A stretch of 5,733 nucleotides of DNA from JAIPEL01 sp050115795 (GCA_050115795.1 JASFPT010000255.1:1-5733); one strand, 5' to 3'. Positions 1 to 5,711 are shown, counted from the first letter of the stretch. Notes: a model not told the origin generated them from the letters alone. Translations and numbers: made by a program.

Positions 1-1134
1 GTCCATTTCACCGGGGATTTCTACAGCTCCATCATCAGCCCGCTGTTTCCCCTCTTCGTTGCAAAACTAAATCTTTCCATGGCCCAGATCGGCATCGTCG
101 CCGGCACCGCCCGGCTGTTGGCGTTCATCGTTCAGCCGTCGGTGGGATACCTGGCCGACCGGTATCAATCGCGGGGATTCATCCTGGGCGGGCTGCTGCT
201 GACGGTGGTGTTTCTCCCTTTGACGGGAATCGCCCCCGCCTTCTGGGCGCTGCTGGTCTGCGTCTCGCTGGGGTCCATCGGCTCTTCCATGTTCCACCCC
301 TCCGTCACCGGGATGATTCCACTCTACGCCGGGAGAAATGCAGGCATGTCCATGTCGGTGTTCAACACCGGCGGGACGCTGGCCTTCTCCACGGGTCCGA
401 TCTTCATCACCTGGTATGCCGCCGCCTTCGGCCTGGAGGCGCTGCCGTTGGTCATGGTGTTCGGTCTCGCCGCGGCCGTTTACCTGTATTTTGCCGTTCC
501 GGCACCGGAAAGCGAGGGGCTGAGGCACCTGGGCTTTTTCGGCTCCCTGAAGGAGTCCCTCGGGCACGCATGGAAGCCGATCGCCCTGATCTGGAGCGTC
601 ATGGTGCTTCGGGCGGTGGTGGGACAATCGTTTCTGACCTTCATGCCGGTCCTGTATGTCAACCGAGGCTATTCCCTGCTGTCGGCCGGGGTGATGTTTT
701 CCCTGTTCACCCTGGCCGGCGCCGTGAGCGGGCTGGTCGGCGGCTTCCTGTCGGACCGGATCGGCTTCAAGCCGATCTTCTTGGCCACCCATGCGATGAT
801 GACGCCGGCGCTTCTCCTGCTTCTTCACATGCCGGGCTCCTGGGTTTTTGCCGGTGCCGCACTGGCGGGTTTTTTCGTCATGGCAACCCTCCCCCTCGGC
901 GTGGTCATGGCCCAGAAGCTGGCCCCCAGGGGGCGGTCCATGGTGGCCAGCCTGATGATGGGGTTTGCCTACGGGCTGGGCGGTGTGGTTTCTCCGGTGG
1001 TGGGGAAGCTGGCCGACCTCTTCTCCATCCAGCAGGTGCTCTTCTGGACGGCACTGATTCCGCTGGTGACGATCGGCCTGATTGCCTTCTTTCCCGAACC
1101 CGGAAAGCGCGGGGATGCGACGGCCGCTCGGTAG
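1..1134 (+). CDS. MFS transporter, fosmidomycin-resistance (Fsr)-like, 5' end outside window
   Basis: Inner-membrane secondary transporter of the major facilitator superfamily. The reading frame is open from base 1 and ends at TAG 1132-1134, giving 377 residues; perhaps 15-20 N-terminal residues lie outside the window. The first visible residues, VHFTGDFYSSIISPLFPLF, match the N-terminal helix typical of the Fsr branch (H-x-x-x-D-x-Y/F-...-P-L-x-P). Motif A-like loops follow helix 2 (GYLADRY, about residues 49-55) and helix 8 (GGFLSDRIGFKP, about 247-258), as expected for two six-helix halves. FHPSVTG (about 98-104) is also typical of this branch. Hydrophobic segments add up to twelve helices, the first only partly in view. 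An ATG at 79 is internal, not the start, because homology continues upstream of it. Substrate is unknown: Fsr homologues are drug/proton antiporters, but many relatives are uncharacterised. It converges on the gene at 1496-1909. Confidence 0.88.
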   Translation, partial: VHFTGDFYSSIISPLFPLFVAKLNLSMAQIGIVAGTARLLAFIVQPSVGYLADRYQSRGFILGGLLLTVVFLPLTGIAPAFWALLVCVSLGSIGSSMFHPSVTGMIPLYAGRNAGMSMSVFNTGGTLAFSTGPIFITWYAAAFGLEALPLVMVFGLAAAVYLYFAVPAPESEGLRHLGFFGSLKESLGHAWKPIALIWSVMVLRAVVGQSFLTFMPVLYVNRGYSLLSAGVMFSLFTLAGAVSGLVGGFLSDRIGFKPIFLATHAMMTPALLLLLHMPGSWVFAGAALAGFFVMATLPLGVVMAQKLAPRGRSMVASLMMGFAYGLGGVVSPVVGKLADLFSIQQVLFWTALIPLVTIGLIAFFPEPGKRGDATAAR

Positions 1135-1207
1135 TCACCGGCTTTCCGGGCGCAGCTTTGGCCAAACCCGGCGCCCGCCCCTGCAGTAAAAAGACGCGCT
1201 GCTGGGT

Positions 1208-1243
1208 TTTTCGTAGGGCCGGTCACTGCACCGGCCCCGAAAA
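1208..1243. repeat. Inverted repeat in convergent gap, terminator-like in position only
   Basis: Inner arms GGGCCGGT (1216-1223) and ACCGGCCC (1230-1237) are perfect complements around a 6-nt loop. Outer arms TTTTCG (1208-1213) and CGAAAA (1238-1243) also pair, with TA (1214-1215) bulged. The T-run precedes and the A-run follows the GC stem on both strands, the reverse of an intrinsic terminator. Its place, 74 bp after the MFS stop between convergent genes, still suggests a role in transcript ends. Confidence 0.5.
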
Positions 1244-1402
1244 GAGAACAGCCGGATAGCACCAACATCTGCCCGATTCGGTATTTGGGGGCGACACGGC
1301 TTGCCGTTCGGTCAGCAGCGACACGGAGGCCGTGCCCTGCGAAAGTCGGCCTCGTCGAAGAATCTTCGCGCGAGAAAAATGAGAGAAATTTATTCGGTTG
1401 CA

Positions 1403-1479
1403 GCCGGCCTGATGCCGGGAGGGGCGGGCGCCAGACGCCCGCAGGGGGGAAAAAGACCTCCACGGCGCTTCAGGCCGGC
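1403..1479. repeat. Nested inverted repeat (stem carrying an internal hairpin)
   Basis: GCCGGCCTGA (1403-1412) and TCAGGCCGGC (1470-1479) are perfect 10-bp complements. They enclose a second hairpin, GCGGGCG (1424-1430) with CGCCCGC (1436-1442) and a 5-nt loop. The unit lies just downstream of the stop of the minus-strand gene at 1496, so it could form at the 3' end of that mRNA. There is no T-tract. In DNA this GC-rich, some chance pairing is expected. Confidence 0.45.
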
Positions 1480-1495
1480 ACTCTTGAAGAAGAAA

Positions 1496-1909
1496 TCAGG
1501 CTGCCGAACGCTGCTCCCTTGACGGCTTCGGCGCCCCGGGTTCGGGTGCGCTGCCCCCGGGCATGGGAATGACCGGCGCCTTCGCCTGGGCTGCAGGCGG
1601 CATCGATTCGAAAGCCGCCAGCCGCTGTTTTATCCGCAGCCGTTTGATGCCGAAAAGGGTACCCGCGGCTATCGCCGCGCTGATGGCCGCCTCGGTCATG
1701 GTCGGCATCGATTTTCCCAGGTTCATCAGAAGGTTGATGAGCAGACAGACCCCCAGGAGGATCAGGCCGACGAGAAGCGGAATGTAGACGTTGGAAACCA
1801 GCGTGTCGACCGCCCATTTCGGGGCCTTCGGATTCCGCGCCCCGATCAGGGTGACGGCAAATAGGATCCCGGCCAGCGAAAGACAAAGCACACCATAAAA
1901 AAGCGTCAT
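1496..1909 (-). CDS. Small membrane protein of unknown function
   Basis: A 137-residue protein that I do not recognise as a named family. The start is ATG at 1909-1907 because GGGAGG (1920-1915) sits 5 nt upstream; an in-frame upstream start at 1990 would add a polar, low-complexity leader and lacks this support. Stop is TGA at 1498-1496. Residues about 2-24 are a hydrophobic helix, residues about 41-64 a second, and 72-88 a weaker alanine-rich third. Between helices 1 and 2 is a short basic, proline-containing loop (ARNPKAPKW, 24-32). A basic stretch follows (KRLRIKQR, 89-96). The tail from about 103 is proline- and alanine-rich, likely disordered and cytoplasmic. It stands alone, converging on the MFS gene and diverging from the gene at 2350, so context gives no functional hint. 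Confidence 0.72.
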   Translation of the reverse strand: MTLFYGVLCLSLAGILFAVTLIGARNPKAPKWAVDTLVSNVYIPLLVGLILLGVCLLINLLMNLGKSMPTMTEAAISAAIAAGTLFGIKRLRIKQRLAAFESMPPAAQAKAPVIPMPGGSAPEPGAPKPSREQRSAA

Positions 1910-1920
1910 GGAAACCTCCC
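1910..1920 (-). promoter_or_regulatory. Ribosome binding site fixing the start at 1909
   Basis: On the minus strand GGGAGG (1920-1915) precedes the ATG by 5 nt (TTTCC). It is among the strongest Shine-Dalgarno matches in the window and favours the 137-residue protein over the longer 164-residue reading from 1990. Confidence 0.75.
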
Positions 1921-2339
1921 GATCTTTGTGGGTCAAATCAGGGGCATCCTCCGGGAATCGTCCGCCGCTGGGCGGTTGCGCGCACAACACGCCTGAATAC
2001 GGCTCCGGTTGAGGGGCAGGCCGCTGCAGGCAAAATTCACCTACGACTTCCGGCGATCACCCAGGCAAACGGGGCACGGCTGCGGCCGGCTCCGAAAAAC
2101 CTCGGCACCGGGTCGGCGTCGCGGCGGCAGGAGGCGAATCCGATGTCTGAGCGTTTCAGACGCCACCCCCGATTTCCCGCCGCCTGAATCCGTCGGCCCT
2201 TTAAAGAAAAACGGAACTGAAAAATCTCGAAATTTTATAAAAACTTCTTTATTTCAGACTTTTACAGCGATATTAATCATACTGCAATCGGATTCAACGC
2301 TTGCGGTCGGGCTATTATTGAGAGGGAGTGAGAGGGGAC
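1921..2339. other. Divergent intergenic region
   Basis: About 420 bases between divergently oriented genes. The left part (1921-2199) is GC-rich. A plus-strand frame open from 2009 to 2353 has arginine/glycine/proline-rich, non-protein-like content in the GC part and no recognisable family, so it was not annotated. A small perfect hairpin, GTCTGA (2145-2150) with TCAGAC (2156-2161), lies in the middle. Composition changes abruptly at 2200 to an AT-rich block, annotated separately. No confident promoter boxes were found for the minus-strand gene starting at 1909. Confidence 0.55.
2200..2285 (+). promoter_or_regulatory. AT-rich upstream block, probable promoter region of the nucleotidyltransferase gene
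   Basis: These ~86 bases are strongly AT-rich, with A-runs and TTTTATAAAA at 2233-2242, in otherwise GC-rich DNA. The block ends 65 bp before the GTG at 2350, a usual place for promoter and UP-element-like sequence. I looked for sigma-70 boxes at 16-18 bp spacing: TTTACA (2261-2266) and TATTAAT (2271-2277) are each suggestive but too close to form a pair. The call therefore rests on composition and position, not on boxes. Confidence 0.4.
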
Positions 2340-2352
2340 GGGAGCTGTCGTG
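2340..2352 (+). promoter_or_regulatory. Ribosome binding site supporting a GTG start
   Basis: GGGAG (2340-2344) lies 5 nt before GTG 2350-2352. The nearby ATG at 2354 is in another frame. The next in-frame candidates would cut into the protein, so GTG is the best start. Confidence 0.65.
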
Positions 2353-3087
2353 AATGGAACCGACATCGAGCAGCGGGTGGCATCCTTTCTGGGCGGCCAT
2401 GATGTAAAAGGAGGCCTTTCCGAGCTGCAGCAGCGTCTCCCGGCAGGGGCTGCGGTTTACCTGGTCGGCGGGGCGATCCGAAATCTGGCGATCGAAGCCG
2501 TCCACGGCCGCCGGCCGAAAATTCAGGATCTGGATCTTTTCATCAACCGGGTCGGCGACGATGCCGTCCTCTCTAAGTGGTTCCCGCAGGGTCAAATTGA
2601 GATCACCGACCTGGGGGGTATCCGGTGGCGCCCGGCCGGATGCCCCTACGATCTGGATCTGTGGCTGATGAAAGACTTCGTGGTCCTCGCCAAGCTGAAG
2701 CTTGCCCCCACCCTCGAGAACCTGCTTTCGACCCTCGATTTTACGATGAACACCCTCGTCTACGACTTGAAGCAGGGGCGGCTTCACCAGCGAAACGCAC
2801 TGCCCGACATCGAAAGACGAATCCTGGAATTCAACACCCGCGTGTTCTACACCCGGCTGGCCATCTGCTATCGATGCCTGCTGCTGCGACACAAAATCGA
2901 TTTCGAATTTTCAGAGGCGGTCTTCGGCTTCCTTCGCTGGGAGGTGGACCTGGAGACGCTGGAGGCGGCCCGGCAGCTTTTCCGGGTCCGCCACGGCAAA
3001 GTCTTTGCCCGCCGAATCCTCGAAGACTACGACCGGGTCTGTACGAGCAGGGATTATCAGGAGTATCGGGCAAGTTTGAGTGAGTGA
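2350..3087 (+). CDS. Single-domain nucleotidyltransferase related to CCA-adding enzyme/poly(A) polymerase head
   Basis: A 245-residue protein with the catalytic head of class II tRNA CCA-adding enzymes/bacterial poly(A) polymerases (Pol beta nucleotidyltransferase superfamily). Visible motifs: VYLVGGAIRN (36-45), the glycine motif that holds the nucleotide triphosphate; DLD (D60 and D62), the metal-binding pair; YDLDLW (100-105), a possible third carboxylate strand; and LDFTMNTLVYD (129-139), matching the family's R/L-D-F-T-x-N-A-L-x-Y-D motif. Residues 153-188 align loosely with the next helical region, but the usual D-P-x-R-x-L-R-A signature is replaced by NTRVFYTRLAICYR. The usual GGxxRD aspartate is Asn45. 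Full-length relatives exceed 400 residues; here the RNA-binding neck, body, tail and any HD domain are short or absent. It may therefore not be the housekeeping CCA enzyme. Substrate unknown. GTG start; stop TGA 3085-3087. It appears monocistronic. Confidence 0.78.
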   Translation: MNGTDIEQRVASFLGGHDVKGGLSELQQRLPAGAAVYLVGGAIRNLAIEAVHGRRPKIQDLDLFINRVGDDAVLSKWFPQGQIEITDLGGIRWRPAGCPYDLDLWLMKDFVVLAKLKLAPTLENLLSTLDFTMNTLVYDLKQGRLHQRNALPDIERRILEFNTRVFYTRLAICYRCLLLRHKIDFEFSEAVFGFLRWEVDLETLEAARQLFRVRHGKVFARRILEDYDRVCTSRDYQEYRASLSE

Positions 3088-3134
3088 AAATCCGAAGGAA
3101 AGGAATAGACGGACTTCTCATTCCAATCCCGGCA

Positions 3135-3249
3135 AGCTGATGGCTGTTAAGCTGCTAAGCTGTTAAGCTATTACGCCTGCCATTCCATCTTAATATCAGC
3201 AAGGCATTTCATTCGCTTAGCAGCTCAACAGCTTAACAACTCATCAGCT
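3135..3249. repeat. Long imperfect inverted repeat built from TTAAGCT/GCTAAGCT units
   Basis: Left arm 3135-3168 and right arm 3215-3249 pair at 30 of 34 positions, with mismatches at 3144/3239, 3155/3228, 3157/3226 and 3163/3220 and one bulged T at 3241. The left arm is itself repetitive: GTTAAGCT, GCTAAGCT, GTTAAGCT in tandem. The 46-nt middle (3169-3214) is less ordered. It sits 48 bp after the nucleotidyltransferase stop and before the convergent cooS remnant, so it could end transcripts, although no T-tract follows. A dispersed palindromic element is the alternative. The arms are AT-richer than nearby genes. Confidence 0.85.
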
Positions 3250-3258
3250 GTGCGAGAT

Positions 3259-3277
3259 GAAAGACCGAATCCTTCGG
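3259..3277 (-). terminator. Weak possible terminator after the cooS remnant
   Basis: On the minus strand CCGAA-GGA-TTCGG (3277-3265) is followed by TCTTTC (3264-3259). It lies about 30 bp past the cooS stop. The stem is only 5 bp and the T-tract is interrupted, so this is a weak candidate. A second 5-bp hairpin (3292-3296 with 3302-3306) overlaps the stop codon. Confidence 0.25.
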
Positions 3278-3305
3278 GCATTTGCAATCAGAGGGCCTTG
3301 AGCCC

Positions 3306-3713
3306 TTATACCTCACGGCTGTCCAGCCCCAGCCCCTTTCTTTTGGACTCGATCCGGCGCCGGATGAGAACCGCCGCCTTTTCGGGGTCCGGCTCCACGG
3401 CGAAGGTGGCGCCCACCAGATCCTCCAGCCCCTCGGTGAGCAGCTTGACCACGTTCATGGAGCCGGTGACCGGCGGCATCGGCCCGAGCACCGTGTAAAT
3501 CCCCGATGCGACGCAGTACACGCCGATGGTGACCGCTTTTTCGGAATACCACTCCGGGGCGGCCCCGGCCAGGGGCAGGTCGCTGATGTCGACGCCCAGC
3601 GCGTTCGCCAGTGCCGATGCCAGCACCAGGATCCGAACGTTGTCGACGCAGCTGCCGAAGTGAAGCACCGGCGGGACGCCCAGGGCACCGCTGGTAAAGC
3701 TGGATGACCACAA
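3306..3713 (-). pseudogene. cooS: C-terminal fragment of anaerobic Ni-carbon monoxide dehydrogenase catalytic subunit
   Basis: Intact CooS (about 630-640 residues) oxidises CO to CO2 at a Ni-Fe-S C-cluster. Only about the last 125 residues are present: from GALGVPPVLHFGSCVDN through DISDLPLAGAAPEW, EKAVTIG and PPVTGS to a TAA stop at 3308-3306. The Cys of GSCVDN lies 113 residues from the C-terminus, fitting Cys526 of C. hydrogenoformans CODH-II (636 residues), a C-cluster ligand. The Lys of SEKAV is 37 residues further, fitting catalytic Lys563. The N-terminal ~500 residues with the B and D clusters and the other C-cluster ligands are missing. Homology stops at about 3690, and an in-frame TAA lies at 3722-3720. 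No cooS sequence appears in other frames upstream. An open frame from TTG 3713 exists, but no functional enzyme could result. The break coincides with IS-like repeats. Confidence 0.9.
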
Positions 3714-3765
3714 AAAGTGTTACCTATGTCGGTGAACTTTTTGTTACCGATGTCCTTGACTGATC
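3711..3765. mobile_element. Possible insertion-sequence end (IS481-like tandem TGTTACC repeats)
   Basis: TGTTACCTATGTC (3718-3730) and TGTTACCGATGTC (3742-3754) differ at one base and are spaced 24 bp apart. Paired repeats of this kind (TGTTACCTATGTC-like) are, from memory, typical of the ends of some IS481-like elements; this is recognition, not a search result. They begin exactly where cooS homology has ended, which fits insertion followed by deletion. No transposase, DDE motif or opposite end was recognised in the window, so this would be a remnant or solo end. Confidence 0.45.
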
Positions 3766-3775
3766 CAGCGCCCTG

Positions 3776-3901
3776 CGTCCCGCTTCTCCCTGCGCTTCTC
3801 GAAACAGGCGGGCCCTTCAAGAACTCGGCCCCCAAAGCACGGGGGCCTCAAACAGCTTGAAGGGCTGATCCGCCTGTTTCTGCGATGCTCGGCGCGGGAC
3901 G
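3776..3901. repeat. Multi-helix stem-loop of about 126 nt
   Basis: Four nested perfect helices: CGTCCCGC (3776-3783) with 3894-3901, 8 bp; GAAACAGGCGG (3801-3811) with 3870-3880, 11 bp; GCCCTTCAAG (3812-3821) with 3856-3865, 10 bp; GGCCCCC (3827-3833) with 3841-3847, 7 bp. The second and third helices abut on the left and are separated by a 4-nt bulge (TGAT, 3866-3869) on the right. That is 36 Watson-Crick pairs in order along one axis, far beyond casual pairing. No T-tract follows on either strand. Confidence 0.85.
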
Positions 3902-3962
3902 ATGGGATCATTGACCCTTAGGCTGTTCTTTTCAGCTTCTTTCCGGCTCTCGCCTGAAGGGA

Positions 3963-4155
3963 GCGAAAGGGGTTGTTTGCCGGTGTGGTGCGCTGTCTGA
4001 GCTCCATAGAAACCCTTGGATCAGCGCCGATTCGGTCTTGCTTGACCGTTGCCGAGGTCCAATTGCCTCAGAGCGATGGTGAGGTTTCAGCCAGCGCCGA
4101 TCGCAGGGTTTCTTGGGAGCGAGTTCGCACAGCGCCGGCAAATTATCCCTTTCGC
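3963..4155. repeat. Long imperfect palindrome of about 193 nt
   Basis: Three consecutive arm segments pair toward a common centre. 3963-3992 with 4126-4155: 24 of 30 Watson-Crick plus 4 G·U in plus-strand RNA. 4001-4016 with 4105-4120: 14 of 16. 4019-4027 with 4094-4102: 8 of 9. Near the centre GAGG (4054-4057) and CCTC (4066-4069) flank CAATTG (4060-4065). The whole could fold as one long hairpin. No target-site duplication was seen at the edges. It ends 26 bp from the rmuC stop codon. Confidence 0.82.
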
Positions 4156-4181
4156 GGAACGATGATCCCGGAAGTTCCGTA

Positions 4182-5711
4182 TTACGCTTCCGGTTCTTCG
4201 CCGTCCTCTTCCAGGTCGGTGACCTCGTCTTCGGCGATCTCGGTGACGGTGCGGGGAATGGCGGTCTTGACCGACACGCCGAGCTCCGGAAACCGGCTGG
4301 CCTGGCTGATGACGTTTCCCCTTCCCCGCACCAGCCGGTTCATCGCCTCGTCGTAGGTGCCTTGGACCGTGTCGATCTGCTTGCCGAGTTTTTCCATGCT
4401 CTCCACAAAGAGCCGCAGCTTGTCGTAGATGGCCCCGGCCCTTCGCACGATTTCCTGGGCGCTCTTGTTCTGGCGCTCGTAGCGCCAGATGTTTTCGATG
4501 GTCTTGAGGGTGGCCAGCAGGGTGGTGGGGGTCACCACGACGATTCGCTTTTCGAATGCGTAGGAAAAAAGGTTGTCGTCGGCCTTGAAAGCGGCCAGAA
4601 AGGCGGCCTCGATCGGCATGAACAACAGGACGAAATCGAGGCTGCGCAATCCCTTCAGCGCACCGTAGTCCTTGCCGCTGAGCCGGTCGATGTGGGCCTT
4701 GACCGCCTTGACGTGCTCGGCCAGGGAGGTGCTTTTTTCCTCTTCTGCTTCCGCGGTCGAGTAGCGCTCGTAGGCTATCAACGACACCTTCGAGTCGATG
4801 ACCACGTCTTTTTCTTCGGGCAAGTGAACGATGACGTCGGGTTTGAGCAGACGCCCATCGGCGTCCCGGAATCCGCCCTGGGCCTCGTATTCGATCCCCC
4901 TGCGCAGGCCCGACTGTTCCAGGACGCGCTCCAGGATCAACTCGCCCCAGGTCCCCTGGGCCTTTTTGTCTCCCTTCAGGGCGCGGGTAAGGTTGACCGC
5001 CTCCTGGCTGATCTGCTGGTTCAGGGTCCGGAGGGTCTCGATCTCTTTTTTCAGGGAGGCCCGCTCTCTGGCCTCATCCACATAGACGGTCTCCACCTTC
5101 TGCTTGAACTCGCTGAGCTGCTCCCGGAACGGGTCGAGCAGCGTCTTGAGCCGGCTCTGGCTCTGCTCGCTGAACACCTTCCCTTTCTCCTCGAGGATTT
5201 CCTGGGCCAGAACCTGGAACTGGTTGGAAAGCTCCTTTTTGGCCGTCTCCAGCAGAGCGAGCTTTTCGTCCATGTTCTTGCGTTCTTCTTCCATGCGGGC
5301 GGAAAGCTCTCGCTGCTCCGACTCGCGCTGGGCCAGCAGATCTTTGAGTCGTTCCACCTTCCTTTCGCTGTCGGCAAGCTTTTCGGAGAGCGATTCCGCA
5401 TGCGACGCGCGCTCCTTTTCCCTGGACAGGGCCGAAGAGAGCTCCCGAAGCTCTTCCTGCAGCGACTCGGCCTGTGCCCGGCGCTGGGCCATCTCCTTCC
5501 GAAGCTCTTCGATCGTCTCGTTTCGCTGCTCGGAAAGCGCCAGGCGCTTTTCCAGATCGTTGCGTTCAGCCTCCACGGCGTCCAGAGCCGATTCTTTTGC
5601 CCGGTCATTCGAGGCCGCCATCCGCCCGATGACCAGCCACGCCACGAGCAGGCCCAGCAGCAGGGAAAGGCCCCCAGTCATGGCAATCAGCACTTCGGTA
5701 TCAATCGTCAT
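4182..5711 (-). CDS. rmuC: DNA recombination protein RmuC
   Basis: A complete 509-residue RmuC-family protein. In E. coli, rmuC was found as a gene limiting recombination-driven inversion at short inverted repeats; the family is assigned to the PD-(D/E)xK nuclease fold. Residues about 8-29 form an N-terminal membrane anchor, so the protein is probably held at the inner membrane with its body in the cytoplasm. Residues about 33-235 are a charged Glu/Lys/Arg-rich coiled coil. The RmuC domain spans about 245-455: GTWGE (253-257), PDVIVHLP (291-298), DVVIDSK (302-308, with Asp306 and Lys308 as candidate active-site residues), FMPIEAAF (364-371) and TPTTLLATLKTIENIWR (395-410). The tail from about 485 is acidic. 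Start ATG 5711-5709 has GGAG at 5722-5719, 7 nt upstream; stop TAA 4184-4182. Length is normal and the reading frame is intact. Confidence 0.96.
   Translation of the reverse strand: MTIDTEVLIAMTGGLSLLLGLLVAWLVIGRMAASNDRAKESALDAVEAERNDLEKRLALSEQRNETIEELRKEMAQRRAQAESLQEELRELSSALSREKERASHAESLSEKLADSERKVERLKDLLAQRESEQRELSARMEEERKNMDEKLALLETAKKELSNQFQVLAQEILEEKGKVFSEQSQSRLKTLLDPFREQLSEFKQKVETVYVDEARERASLKKEIETLRTLNQQISQEAVNLTRALKGDKKAQGTWGELILERVLEQSGLRRGIEYEAQGGFRDADGRLLKPDVIVHLPEEKDVVIDSKVSLIAYERYSTAEAEEEKSTSLAEHVKAVKAHIDRLSGKDYGALKGLRSLDFVLLFMPIEAAFLAAFKADDNLFSYAFEKRIVVVTPTTLLATLKTIENIWRYERQNKSAQEIVRRAGAIYDKLRLFVESMEKLGKQIDTVQGTYDEAMNRLVRGRGNVISQASRFPELGVSVKTAIPRTVTEIAEDEVTDLEEDGEEPEA

Larger units (their letters stand above)
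1135..1495. other. Gene-free convergent gap with GC-rich inverted repeats
   Basis: This gap lies between the stop codons of two convergent genes. Open frames crossing it have no recognisable protein character. It holds two inverted-repeat structures, annotated separately (1208-1243 and 1403-1479), and a short one (CGAAG-AAT-CTTCG). No hairpin followed by a clean T-tract was found on either strand, so no intrinsic terminator can be called with confidence. Confidence 0.6.
3766..4181. other. Gene-free island between the IS-like end and rmuC
   Basis: About 415 bases without a convincing gene. Frames open on either strand (for example minus 4141-3932, plus 3973-4356) show no known family, and the plus frame runs into the antisense of rmuC. 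The region is filled instead by two large folded structures (3776-3901 and 3963-4155), separated by a pyrimidine-rich stretch (about 3921-3955). It could be the body of a decayed mobile element, a miniature element, or an RNA gene. Confidence 0.5.

Noticed and set aside
67..828. Long minus-strand frame of 253 residues opposite the MFS gene
   Set aside because: Highly polar His/Gln/Gly/Arg-rich content is typical of the antisense of a GC-rich membrane-protein gene; the plus frame has clear MFS motifs.
1291..1326. Direct repeat GCGACACGG at 1291-1299 and 1318-1326
   Set aside because: Nine bases, two copies only, in GC-rich DNA; likely chance.
2009..2353. Open plus-strand frame of 114 residues that overlaps the GTG start by 4 bases
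   Set aside because: Arg/Gly/Pro-rich then abruptly Phe/Ile/Lys-rich content simply mirrors base composition across GC-rich and AT-rich DNA. There is no family resemblance or good ribosome binding site.
3282..3707. Plus-strand frames antisense to the cooS fragment
   Set aside because: They are shadows: the minus frame 3306-3713 matches CooS residue by residue, including key Cys and Lys.
3932..4141. Minus-strand frame of 69 residues in the gene-free island
   Set aside because: TTG start, no recognisable domain, and it lies on both arms of a long palindrome, which explains the open frame better than a gene does.
3776..4155. Retron msr-msd, group II intron or integron attC identity for the structured island
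   Set aside because: No reverse transcriptase or integrase gene is in the window, no domain V-like motif was found, and the helix layout does not match attC.
4155..4179. CGGAAC/GTTCCG hairpin after the rmuC stop as a terminator
   Set aside because: Only 6 bp with a 13-nt loop and no T-tract on the minus strand; it overlaps the end of the larger palindrome.
5051..5608. Minus-strand frame of 185 residues inside rmuC
   Set aside because: Ser/Arg-rich out-of-frame reading of the rmuC coiled-coil coding region.
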